Source: Rhodospirillales bacterium
Lineage (GTDB): Bacteria > Pseudomonadota > Alphaproteobacteria > ATCC43930 > CGMCC-115725
Direction: 5' to 3'
Length of the DNA stretch: 40,886 bases
Assembly: GCA_028288725.1 (NCBI GenBank)
Contig: JAQGIC010000073.1
Coordinates: forward strand, 1-40,886
In this document: in pieces, positions 33,653-40,886 of the stretch
Layout of the letters: each line of letters starts with the position of its first letter
Position numbering within the stretch: position 1 is the first letter of the stretch
Notes under the pieces: model-generated
The model's database searches: none
Seen by the model: only the letters and a program-made list of their open reading frames with translations
Told to the model about the DNA's origin: nothing
Program-made: the position numbers and the translations under genes

Positions 33653-33952
33653 TCAGCCGCGGATGCGGTCGAACCGGAAATTATCCGCGTAGGCCTTCGG
33701 CTTGATCTGCTTCTGGTGCGGCTGTTCGATGGAATAGGTCAGGCCATGCTTGTCGGCGTAGGCGACGGCGTCTTCGAGCGTGTCGAACGTCAGGCATACC
33801 TGGTTCAACGTGTCGGCGGCGGAGATCCAGCCCATCAGCGACTCGGGCTGACGCTTCGTCGCGGTCTCGAATTCGAGCACCCATTGCTTGGTCTTGGCCG
33901 TGCCGGACGACATTGCGGTCTTGGCGGGGCGGAGGATGCGAGCGAGCGCCAT
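33653..33952 (-). CDS. NDUFS4-like complex I accessory subunit
   Basis: This 99-residue protein matches the ETC complex I conserved region (NDUFS4 family). ARILRPAKTAMSSGTAKTKQWVLEFE starts the domain. MGWISAADTLNQVCLTFDTLEDAVAYADKHG is the conserved middle, and the basic C-terminus is KPKAYADNFRFDRIRG. It belongs to the peripheral arm of NADH:ubiquinone oxidoreductase at the cytosolic membrane face and is typical of alphaproteobacteria. The ATG at 33952 has AGGA five bases upstream. It lies alone between tRNA-Arg and tRNA-Pro, away from any nuo operon. Confidence 0.92.
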   Translation of the reverse strand: MALARILRPAKTAMSSGTAKTKQWVLEFETATKRQPESLMGWISAADTLNQVCLTFDTLEDAVAYADKHGLTYSIEQPHQKQIKPKAYADNFRFDRIRG

Positions 33953-34019
33953 GAGATCCTGAAACTCCGTCTTCTGAAAACCAGGCCGGACGCCCTGGCA
34001 AAAAGCGTCGGCGACCGGA

Positions 34020-34096
<77 letters not shown>

Positions 34097-34210
34097 GCCG
34101 TTCCGGACGGCTAGGGATTTAGAGGTTTCCGCGAGGCAACGCAACTGATGAGGGGCGCAGAGCGGACCTGTTTTCCGGATGCGCAACGGCAAGGGGTCCC
34201 GAAACAAGAA

Positions 34211-34240
34211 GGACCGGCGCGCTTTGCCAGCGGCCGGTCC
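34211..34240 (-). terminator. Terminator of the XRE regulator gene
   Basis: GGACCGGC pairs with GCCGGTCC (with an inner GC-rich extension) and, on the minus strand, is followed by TTCTTGTTTC. It lies 31 bases after the regulator's stop. Confidence 0.8.
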
Positions 34241-34270
34241 CCTCGCACAAACCCGAAGCTCCGCAGAAGA

Positions 34271-34744
34271 CTACTTGGACTTCGCCAGGGTCTTCAGCAG
34301 GTTGAGTGCGGCGTTGCGCTGCTTGTCGTCGTCGATCGCATAGAAAGCGCGGACCAGCTCGACGGTCTTGCGCTTCTTCATCAGGTCGCTCGGCACTTCA
34401 TCGGCCGCCTCGGCGGCCTCGTAAGCTTCCTGGGCCGCGTCGGCGCCGCCTTCGACATCGACGGTCTCGAAGAAATAAGACACCGGCACATGCAGGATCA
34501 TGGCGAGCTGATAGAGACGCGAAGCGCTGATGCGGTTCGTGCCGTGCTCGTACTTCTGCAACTGTTGGAAGGTCAGCCCGATGACCTTGGAAACCGCTTC
34601 CTGCGACAAGCCCAACAGAATACGGCGAAGCCGGACCTGCGCGCCAACGGAGGAGTCGATCGCTTTGAGCTGTTCGGTCGATAGTTGACCGCGCGTCTGG
34701 CCGCGGGCGGTGCTCGCCGCAGTGATGTTTGAAGGACGTGCCAC
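34271..34744 (-). CDS. XRE-family helix-turn-helix regulator
   Basis: This is a 157-residue protein started at GTG 34744, which has AGAGGA seven bases upstream. A Cro/C1-type helix-turn-helix occupies about residues 30-85: VGAQVRLRRILLGLSQEAVSKVIGLTFQQLQKYEHGTNRISASRLYQLAMILHVPVSYFF, with the typical QQLQKYE recognition region. After an acidic linker (EAYEAAEAADE) a short C-terminal helix region follows (LVRAFYAIDDDKQRNAALNLLKTLAKSK). This form is widespread in alphaproteobacteria and probably acts as a global regulator. Its own terminator follows. Confidence 0.92.
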   Translation of the reverse strand: MARPSNITAASTARGQTRGQLSTEQLKAIDSSVGAQVRLRRILLGLSQEAVSKVIGLTFQQLQKYEHGTNRISASRLYQLAMILHVPVSYFFETVDVEGGADAAQEAYEAAEAADEVPSDLMKKRKTVELVRAFYAIDDDKQRNAALNLLKTLAKSK

Positions 34745-34904
34745 GAGAAATCCTCTGGGAGTTGAAGTTTGAGCTGGTAATAACAATAGGTACTGAGAGC
34801 GGATGAAAAAAGCCTTTATTATGGCAACGACCATGCAAAACTTGGATTATCCGATTGCGCTTCGGTCGGCTGCGACTTTCGGGCGCAGTTTCGCGTCTTG
34901 AACG

Positions 34905-36089
34905 TCACCCCGCGACATGGCGGAGTCGATCGAATCCGCGCTCCAGATCGGCGACGAGGTCGGAAACCTCCTCCAATCCGATGTGCAGGCGAATTAACGG
35001 GCCGTCGTGCGTCATAGTTGAAACGCGCTGCAATCCATTTGGTTCAAATGGCAGAATCAGGCTTTCAAAACCGCCCCAGCTGAAGCCGATGCCGAACAGC
35101 GCCATGTTTTCGACCATGGCGGCCACGGCCGCGCGGGAGCAGGGCTGCAACTCGATGGCGAACAACCCTGAGGAGCCGGTGAAATCCCGCTTCCAGAAGA
35201 GATGTCCTGGATGATCGGGCAGGGCCGGATGCAATACGCGCCGAACCTCCGGTCTGCTTTGGAGCCAACGGGCGACCTCGAGCGCGCTCGCCTCATGCTG
35301 CTTCAGCCGCACGGCGGCGGTGCGCAGGCCCCGGAGCGTCAGATAACAATCGTCCGGCGTCGCGTGATGGCCGAACTCGGCGGCCGCCCGCTTGACCGGC
35401 AGCCAGCTTTCCTCGGTCGTGGCGACGAAGCCGATGACCACGTCGGAATGACCGGCGATATATTTGGTCCCGGCCAGGATGACGGCGTCGACCCCCAGAT
35501 CCATCGGCTGAAAGAAGATCGGCGAGGCCCAGGTATTGTCGATCACGGTCTTGAGGCCGCGCACCTTGGCCGCTCCCACGATCGCGCGCACGTCCGGCAC
35601 CTCGAACGTCAGCGAACTCGGCGTCTCCAGATGGACGAGGCGCGTATTGGGCCGGATCAGATCGGCGATCCCCGCGCCGATCATCGGATCGTAGTAACTC
35701 GTCTCGATGTCCCAGCGCCGGAACCAATGTTCGCAAAGATGACGGGTCGGCCCGTAGGCCCCGTCGCTGACCAGCAGATGGTCGCCGGCCTGAACGAACG
35801 GCATAATCGCGACGGCGATCGCGGCGAGACCGGAGCCCACGGCGATGGCGCGGTCGGCATGTTCCATGGCTGCCACCGCCTGTTCGAGCGCGCGCGAGGT
35901 CGGCGTGCCGAGCAATCCGTAGACCAAGCCCTCATAGGGCTGCCGGATCGCCTGATCCAATGCGTCCAGTGTCGGAAACAACACAGTCGACGCGTGCCAC
36001 ACCGGCGGGTTGATCATGCCGAACTGGGATCGCGGATCGCGTCCGGCGTGGACCGCGACGGTGCGGGGATTGCTGGGTTTGGCTGACAT
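34905..36089 (-). CDS. metC: Cystathionine beta-lyase (PLP-dependent)
   Basis: This 394-residue PLP enzyme cleaves cystathionine to homocysteine, pyruvate and ammonia in methionine synthesis. NPRTVAVHAGRDPRSQFGMINPPVWHASTVLFPT is typical for MetC. LVYGLLGTPTSRALEQAVAAMEHADRAIAVGSGLAA lines the cofactor site, and the Schiff-base lysine is K209 in LAGTKYIAGHSDVVIG. FGIGFSWGGFESLILPF is near the C-terminus. The ATG at 36089 is chosen by homology; no strong ribosome site is visible. It is divergent from aapJ across about 276 bases. A paralogue lies at 16515-17672. Confidence 0.92.
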   Translation of the reverse strand: MSAKPSNPRTVAVHAGRDPRSQFGMINPPVWHASTVLFPTLDALDQAIRQPYEGLVYGLLGTPTSRALEQAVAAMEHADRAIAVGSGLAAIAVAIMPFVQAGDHLLVSDGAYGPTRHLCEHWFRRWDIETSYYDPMIGAGIADLIRPNTRLVHLETPSSLTFEVPDVRAIVGAAKVRGLKTVIDNTWASPIFFQPMDLGVDAVILAGTKYIAGHSDVVIGFVATTEESWLPVKRAAAEFGHHATPDDCYLTLRGLRTAAVRLKQHEASALEVARWLQSRPEVRRVLHPALPDHPGHLFWKRDFTGSSGLFAIELQPCSRAAVAAMVENMALFGIGFSWGGFESLILPFEPNGLQRVSTMTHDGPLIRLHIGLEEVSDLVADLERGFDRLRHVAG

Positions 36090-36365
36090 TGCGGTGGGAA
36101 GTCCAGAGATGGGAACGTGGTAGCCTGGTATTCTATCGCGGGTGCCGGTCGGTTGCGAGCGTAACGAAAACCTTGGTTTTCCGATACGCTCCGCCGTTGC
36201 GGCAACGCATGGCCCTATGCTAGCGTCCGCATAGTTCCGAGCCGAAACGGGGTCAAACAGCACGATAGTTGCTGGGGTCCGAACAAACGAAGCAATCTTC
36301 GGCCGAACGGGGAAGTTCTGGGAACGTTGGGGATCTTTTCAATTGCAACATTTCGGGGGTATTCG

Positions 36366-37385
36366 ATGAAGCGGATATTGGCTTCTGCCGTATTGACGCT
36401 CGCTCTGGGGACGGCAGCTACGGCCGAGGCCGGCCAGACGCTCGACAATATCAAGAGCAAGGGCGTTCTGACCTGCGGCGTCAACGACAAGACCGCGGGT
36501 TTCGGTGCCGCCGACAGCGCGGGCAAATATGCCGGTCTCGATATCGATGTTTGCCGGGCGGTTGCGACCGCGATCCTGGGCAGCCCCGACAAGATCAAGT
36601 TCGTACCGCTGTCGGCGCCGCAGCGCTTTACCGCGCTGCAGTCCGGCGAAGTCGATATCCTGTCGCGCAACACGACCTGGACGCTCGGCCGCGAGGCTCA
36701 GCTGGGCCTGCTGTTCGGCCCGACCGTGTTCTATGACGGCCAGGGCTTCCTCGTGAAGAAGTCGGCGAACATCAAGAGCGCCAAGCAGCTCTCGGGCGCC
36801 ACCGTCTGCGTGCAGCCGGGCACGACGACAGAACTGAACCTCGCCGATTACTTCCGCGCCAACAAGCTGGAGCTGAAGCCGGTCGTGATCGAGAATCTCG
36901 ACGAGGTCGAGAACGCGTTCTTCACCGGTCGCTGCGACGCATACACGACGGACTCGTCGGGTCTCGCCAGCACGCGTGTGAGCAAGGCGCCGAAGCCGGA
37001 CGACTACGTCATCCTGCCGGAACTGATCTCGAAGGAGCCGCTGGCGCCAGCCGTCCGTCAGGGCGACGACCAGTTCTACGACATCATGCGTTGGAGCGTG
37101 TTCGCGCTGCTCCAGGCCGAGGAAAAGGGCATCACGTCCAAGAACGTCGACGCGATGCTGAAGAGCGACGATCCGGACATCAAGCGCTTCCTGGGCGTGA
37201 CCGAGGGTAACGGCAAGTCGCTCGGGGTCGACGAGAAGTGGGCGTATAACATCATCAAGAACGTCGGGAACTACGGCGAGATCTTCGAGCGCAACGTGGG
37301 CAAGGGCAGCCCGCTGAAGCTCGAGCGCGGTCTCAACGACCTTTGGACGACGGGCGGCCTGATGTACGCGCCGCCGGCGCGCTGA
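36366..37385 (+). CDS. aapJ: General L-amino acid ABC transporter, binding protein AapJ
   Basis: This is a 339-residue periplasmic protein of the broad-specificity Aap/Bzt importer. A signal peptide (ILASAVLTLALGTAATA) is likely cleaved near A20-A22. The mature part starts QTLDNIKSKGVLTCGVNDKTAGFGA. It then shows GLDIDVCRAVATAILG, VPLSAPQRFTALQSGEVDILSRNTTWTLGRE and TVCVQPGTTTELNLADYF, all typical of AapJ. The ATG at 36366 follows a GGGGG stretch. A stem-loop (37408-37436) separates it from aapQ, which would allow more binding protein than permease. Confidence 0.96.
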   Translation: MKRILASAVLTLALGTAATAEAGQTLDNIKSKGVLTCGVNDKTAGFGAADSAGKYAGLDIDVCRAVATAILGSPDKIKFVPLSAPQRFTALQSGEVDILSRNTTWTLGREAQLGLLFGPTVFYDGQGFLVKKSANIKSAKQLSGATVCVQPGTTTELNLADYFRANKLELKPVVIENLDEVENAFFTGRCDAYTTDSSGLASTRVSKAPKPDDYVILPELISKEPLAPAVRQGDDQFYDIMRWSVFALLQAEEKGITSKNVDAMLKSDDPDIKRFLGVTEGNGKSLGVDEKWAYNIIKNVGNYGEIFERNVGKGSPLKLERGLNDLWTTGGLMYAPPAR

Positions 37386-37407
37386 AGATTCGCCACTCCT
37401 AGGCTTT

Positions 37408-37436
37408 CCCGTCGCCGGTTTCAGGCCGGCGACGGG
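37408..37436 (+). promoter_or_regulatory. Stem-loop between aapJ and aapQ
   Basis: CCCGTCGCCGG and CCGGCGACGGG form an 11-bp perfect stem around a 7-base loop, 23 bases after the aapJ stop. No U-run follows, so it probably protects the aapJ mRNA 3' end or acts as a partial terminator. A comparable hairpin follows oppA at 6592-6621. Confidence 0.75.
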
Positions 37437-37500
37437 CGAGCTTCGCTGGTCCATGCATCGTCGCGATGCAAATCGTTAGCCGTGACGAGGCGGTACGCTG

Positions 37501-38700
37501 ATGGCAACTTCCGGGGTCGCAGACCGAGGATCGACCGAAAGGTCGAGTGACACCAAGATTTGGAACAATCCCACCGTTCGCGGGGTATTCTGGCAGATCG
37601 TTCTGATCGTTGCCGTGCTGGGCAGCGCCGCCTATCTGGCGAGTAACGCGATCGACAATCTGGCGCGTCAGCATATCGCCAGCGGCTTTGGGTTCCTCAA
37701 CCGCGAATCCGGCTTCGATATTTCCGAAAAACTCGTGCAGTACGAGCCGTCCGATACTTATCGCGACGCCTTCCTCGTGGGCTTGCTGAATACCTTCGAG
37801 GTCGCCGGCCTGGGGGTCGTCCTCGCGACCATTCTGGGGACGCTGATCGGCGTGGCCCGGCTGTCGCCCAACTGGCTGCTGCGCAAGCTGGCGCAATGCT
37901 ATGTCGAACTTTGGCGCAATCTGCCGCTGCTGCTGCAGTTGTTCTTCTGGTACGCGCTTCTGCATGTGGCGGCGCCGGGGCCGCGCGATGCCTGGAATCC
38001 GCTGCCGGACGTCTTCATATCGAACCGCGGCCTGATGTTCCCGACGCCATCGGCCGATCCCAGCCACAAGTTCATCTGGATCGCCTTCTTCGTCGGCGTC
38101 GTCGCGTCCATCGGGCTCGACTGGTGGGGCCGCAAGCGCCAGGAAGCGACCGGCAAGCCGTTTCCGATCCTGGCCGCCAGCGCCGCCCTCATCATCGGGC
38201 TGCCGGTCCTGGTGTTGCTGGCGACGGGCGCGCATATGACGCTCGACAAGCCGGTCATGCAGGGCTTCAATTTCGCTGGCGGCTCCAGCTTCTCGCCCGA
38301 ACTGACGGCGCTGCTGATCGGTCTCGTGGTCTATACCGCATCCTACATCGCCGAAATCGTGCGCAGCGGCATTCTGGCGGTGAGCCATGGCCAGACCGAG
38401 GCGGCCGGCGCGTTGGGTCTCCAGCGCGGGCTGGTCCTGCGCCTGATCGTGCTGCCCCAGGCGTTGCGCGTCATCATCCCGCCGATGACCAGCCAGTATC
38501 TGAACCTGACCAAGAACTCGACGCTCGCGGTCGCGATCGGCTTTCCCGACCTGGTGTTCGTGGCGCAGACGCAGATCAACCAGACCGGTCAGGCGATCGA
38601 GGGCATCGGCATCATCATGGCGACCTATCTCGCCATCAGCCTGTCGATCTCGCTCCTGATGAACATTTATAACGCGCGCATCGCGCTCAAGGGACGCTGA
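37501..38700 (+). CDS. aapQ: General L-amino acid ABC transporter permease AapQ
   Basis: This is a 399-residue permease with a longer central part than most amino acid permeases, as in AapQ/BztB. It has a first helix (IVLIVAVLGSAAYLASNAI, approximately), a periplasmic loop (FGFLNRESGFDISEKLVQYEPSDTYRDAFLVGLLNTFEV) and the loop QTEAAGALGLQRGLVLRLIVLPQALRVIIPPM as the EAA coupling motif. LTKNSTLAVAIGFPDLVF is typical of this subunit. The ATG at 37501 has GAGGCGG upstream. The stop lies 3 bases before the aapM start. Confidence 0.95.
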   Translation: MATSGVADRGSTERSSDTKIWNNPTVRGVFWQIVLIVAVLGSAAYLASNAIDNLARQHIASGFGFLNRESGFDISEKLVQYEPSDTYRDAFLVGLLNTFEVAGLGVVLATILGTLIGVARLSPNWLLRKLAQCYVELWRNLPLLLQLFFWYALLHVAAPGPRDAWNPLPDVFISNRGLMFPTPSADPSHKFIWIAFFVGVVASIGLDWWGRKRQEATGKPFPILAASAALIIGLPVLVLLATGAHMTLDKPVMQGFNFAGGSSFSPELTALLIGLVVYTASYIAEIVRSGILAVSHGQTEAAGALGLQRGLVLRLIVLPQALRVIIPPMTSQYLNLTKNSTLAVAIGFPDLVFVAQTQINQTGQAIEGIGIIMATYLAISLSISLLMNIYNARIALKGR

Positions 38701-38703
38701 GCC

Positions 38704-39801
38704 ATGGCAACCGCCACGACCATGCTTCCGGCGTCGGGCTCGAACGGGCTCCAACGCTTCGGGCTCTGGGCCCGGGCCAATCTGTTCAACTCGGTCGGCA
38801 ACAGCATCATCACCGTCCTGTTCGGGGCGCTGGCGCTCTGGGTCGCCTGGAGCATCTTCAAGTGGGGCGTCATCGACGCCGTGTTCGTCGCACCCAACAT
38901 GCGGGCGTGCCAGACGGCCGGGACGGGGGCCTGCTGGGCGTTCGTCGGCGAGAAATGGCGCTTCATCCTGTTCGGTCGCTATCCCTATGAAGAGCAATGG
39001 CGCACGGCGATAGTGCTGGTCCTGTTGTTCGGTATGACCGGCGCCTCGTTCGTGCCCAAGCTGTGGCGGCGCGAGACCGCCTATGCCTGGGTCGCGGTCC
39101 TGATCATCAGCGGCGTGCTGATGTGGGGTGGTGTCCTGGGGCTGGTGCCGGTCGAAAGCGACCTGTGGAGCGGCCTGCCGCTGACCATGATCCTGTCGTT
39201 GCTCAGCATGATTTTCGGCTTTATCCTGGCGGTGTTTCTGGCGCTGGGGCGCCGGTCCAACCTGCCGGTCGTCAAGCTGATCTGCACCGCCTTCATCGAG
39301 ATCATGCGCGGCGTGCCGCTGATCACGATCCTGTTCATGGCCAGCCTGATGCTGCCCTTGTTCCTGCCGCCCGGCTTTTCGGTGTCGAAGGTCCTGCGCG
39401 CGCTGATCGCGATCACGATGTTCCTCGCCGCCTACCAGGCCGAGGATATCCGGGCCGGTCTGATGGCGTTGCCCAAGGGCCAGTTCGAGGCGGCCGACGC
39501 GCTCGGCCTCAGCTATTGGCGCAAGACCAAGTCGATCGTCCTGCCGCAGGCCATCACCATCGTCATACCACCGCTGGTCGGCAATCTGATCGGCAATTTC
39601 AAGAACACCTCGCTGGTCTCGATCATCAGTCTTCTCGACCTGATGAACACCACCCAGGTCGCCCTGGTCGATCCGAACTGGCGCGGCTTGACCAGCGAAG
39701 CCTATCTGTTCCTGGGCGCGATTTATTTCGTCGCCTGCTTTGCCATGTCGCGTTACAGCCAATGGCTGGAAGTTCTTCTCAACAAGGGCAAGCGCCGCTA
39801 G
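38704..39801 (+). CDS. aapM: General L-amino acid ABC transporter permease AapM
   Basis: This 365-residue permease is the second membrane subunit. Helices flank a middle loop with [40 protein letters not shown], a sequence characteristic of AapM/Bzt[30 protein letters not shown] and [26 protein letters not shown] give the permease-typical segment and EAA loop. It forms the transport channel with AapQ. The ATG is 3 bases after the aapQ stop. Confidence 0.95.
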   Translation: MATATTMLPASGSNGLQRFGLWARANLFNSVGNSIITVLFGALALWVAWSIFKWGVIDAVFVAPNMRACQTAGTGACWAFVGEKWRFILFGRYPYEEQWRTAIVLVLLFGMTGASFVPKLWRRETAYAWVAVLIISGVLMWGGVLGLVPVESDLWSGLPLTMILSLLSMIFGFILAVFLALGRRSNLPVVKLICTAFIEIMRGVPLITILFMASLMLPLFLPPGFSVSKVLRALIAITMFLAAYQAEDIRAGLMALPKGQFEAADALGLSYWRKTKSIVLPQAITIVIPPLVGNLIGNFKNTSLVSIISLLDLMNTTQVALVDPNWRGLTSEAYLFLGAIYFVACFAMSRYSQWLEVLLNKGKRR

Positions 39802-39814
39802 GAGTCTTAGAGCA

Positions 39815-40579
39815 ATGTCCGAAGCCGCCAAGGCCCCGAAGCTTGGGGCGCCGATCATCGAAATGCGCGACGTCAACAAGTGGTACGGCGAGTTCCACGT
39901 GTTGAAGAACGTCAACCTTCAGGTCAGGAAGGGCGAGCGGGTCGTGGTTTGCGGCCCGTCAGGTTCAGGCAAGTCGACGGCGATCCGCTGCATCAACCGG
40001 CTGGAAGAGCACCAGAAGGGCCAGATCATCGTCGATGGCATCGAACTGACGGCGAACCTGAAGAACATCGAATTGATCCGGCGCGAGGTCGGCATGGTGT
40101 TCCAGCAGTTCAATCTCTTCCCGCATCTGACCGTGCTGGAGAACCTGACGCTGGCGCCGATCTGGGTGCGCAAGGTTCCGAAGAAAGAGGCGGAAGAGAC
40201 CGCCATGTACTACCTGAACCGGGTCCGTATTCCCGAGCAGGCGAACAAGTACCCGGGCCAATTGTCCGGCGGCCAGCAGCAGCGCGTCGCGATCGCGCGC
40301 TCGCTGTGCATGAAGCCGAACATCATGCTGTTCGACGAGCCGACCTCGGCGCTCGACCCCGAAATGGTCAAGGAAGTGCTCGACACCATGGTGTCCTTGG
40401 CCAATGAGGGCATGACCATGCTGTGCGTGACCCATGAAATGGGCTTCGCCCGGCAGGTCGCCGATCGCGTCATCTTCATGGATGGCGGCCAGATCGTGGA
40501 GATGAACACGCCGGAGGCGTTTTTCGCCAATCCGCAGCATGAGCGCACAAAGCTTTTCCTGAGCCAGATCCTGCATTAA
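39815..40579 (+). CDS. aapP: General L-amino acid ABC transporter ATP-binding protein AapP
   Basis: This is a 254-residue ABC ATPase. Walker A is GPSGSGKST (47-55), with Q-loop [17 protein letters not shown], signature LSGGQQQRV (150-158), Walker B IMLFDEP (170-176) and H-loop VTHEMGFA. It belongs to the GlnQ/HisP-type polar amino acid group. The ATG at 39815 is chosen because homology starts there and AGGAG lies upstream; the in-frame opening at 39740 runs through the end of aapM. It is the last gene of aapJQMP. Confidence 0.96.
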   Translation: MSEAAKAPKLGAPIIEMRDVNKWYGEFHVLKNVNLQVRKGERVVVCGPSGSGKSTAIRCINRLEEHQKGQIIVDGIELTANLKNIELIRREVGMVFQQFNLFPHLTVLENLTLAPIWVRKVPKKEAEETAMYYLNRVRIPEQANKYPGQLSGGQQQRVAIARSLCMKPNIMLFDEPTSALDPEMVKEVLDTMVSLANEGMTMLCVTHEMGFARQVADRVIFMDGGQIVEMNTPEAFFANPQHERTKLFLSQILH

Positions 40580-40637
40580 GGGGTTTGACCCTGAGCAAAG
40601 CCTCACAGCTTTTCTTACCCTTAATGAGTCAAGCAGC

Positions 40638-40668
40638 GTTGATTTTGCTTCGAAAAAGCAAAATCAAC
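40638..40668. promoter_or_regulatory. Perfect hairpin after aapP
   Basis: GTTGATTTTGCTT and AAGCAAAATCAAC form a perfect 13-bp stem around CGAAA, 58 bases after the aapP stop. It is AT-rich and has no following U-run on either strand, so a classic terminator is not certain. A protein-binding operator for the next gene is the alternative. Confidence 0.6.
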
Positions 40669-40774
40669 CGGGGCTATAGCCACGCAAAGCTGCTTGGGCC
40701 CAAGGCGCTATCGTGCTGGGTCGATCCATTGCATATTTCGTCAACTGTCGGGCGTATCGGAACGGACGGAGCAG

Positions 40775-40886
40775 ATGGCGAAGCAGTTTCAAGAGATCGG
40801 CGCGAACCATCGCGAGTTCATGCTTCGTCAGCACGTCTTCTTTGTGGCCTCTGCCGCGCCTGGAAGCCACGTGAACGTGTCCCCGA
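40775..40886 (+). CDS. Pyridoxamine 5'-phosphate oxidase-family flavoprotein, N-terminal fragment
   Basis: The gene runs off the right edge; only 37 residues are visible. FQEIGANHREFMLRQHVFFVASAAPGSHVNVSP matches the start of PPOX-class FMN-binding proteins, which often open with a helix and then HVFFVASA and a glycine turn. The ATG at 40775 follows GGACGGAG closely. Exact function cannot be told. Confidence 0.72.
   Translation, partial: MAKQFQEIGANHREFMLRQHVFFVASAAPGSHVNVSP

Noticed and set aside
40664-40870. 68-codon minus-strand frame at the right edge
   Set aside because: It is antisense to the PPOX-like start at 40775, which has a matching family sequence and a ribosome site.

Overview
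The window is about 41 kb of high-GC chromosomal DNA from an alphaproteobacterium. Gene content suggests a Rhodospirillales-like soil or plant-associated heterotroph: a complete Aap-type amino acid ABC transporter, a fused indolepyruvate ferredoxin oxidoreductase-like protein, an NDUFS4-type complex I accessory subunit, DUF3309 and CsbD small proteins, and alphaproteobacterial palindromic intergenic repeats. The exact genus cannot be told from the sequence alone.

Left part (1-12.0 kb, nearly all minus strand): the 5' end of an ammonium transporter gene, glutaryl-CoA dehydrogenase with its own terminator and a GntR-like palindrome upstream, a small plus-strand gene for a C-terminally anchored unknown protein, a full oppABCDF-type peptide import operon, and the 1160-residue 2-oxoacid:ferredoxin oxidoreductase-like protein. 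These suit amino acid and peptide catabolism.

Middle (12.2-23.7 kb): a vapBC toxin-antitoxin pair with a clear operator, an MFS exporter divergent from a LysR regulator whose C-terminus runs into an intergenic repeat, a nest of palindromes, a lytic transglycosylase, a trans-sulfuration-type PLP enzyme, an HDAC-like deacetylase, a DUF192 secreted protein, and a compact queA-tgt-queF-queG operon carrying the steps from preQ0 to queuosine in tRNA. Two tiny stress-type genes (DUF3309, CsbD) follow.

Right part (23.8-40.9 kb): a broken DUF4440 gene and a glycan cluster. The cluster has a GT4 enzyme, a SAM methyltransferase, two tandem paralogous glycosyltransferases, and a divergent GT2-GT4 double-domain enzyme. 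Next comes a 1.5-kb remnant of an integrated island in tRNA-Arg(UCU), with 57-bp direct repeats, a decayed integrase tail and one AT-richer membrane-protein gene. It is followed by an NDUFS4-like gene, tRNA-Pro(UGG), an XRE regulator, cystathionine beta-lyase, the aapJQMP operon and the start of a PPOX-family flavoprotein gene.

The most unusual items are the tRNA-Arg island relic with its orphan cargo gene, the three-level nested palindrome at 15137-15528, and the paired glycosyltransferases of which only one has an N-terminal GWAW-type domain. No clearly new multi-gene system is proven here; these are the best places to look.
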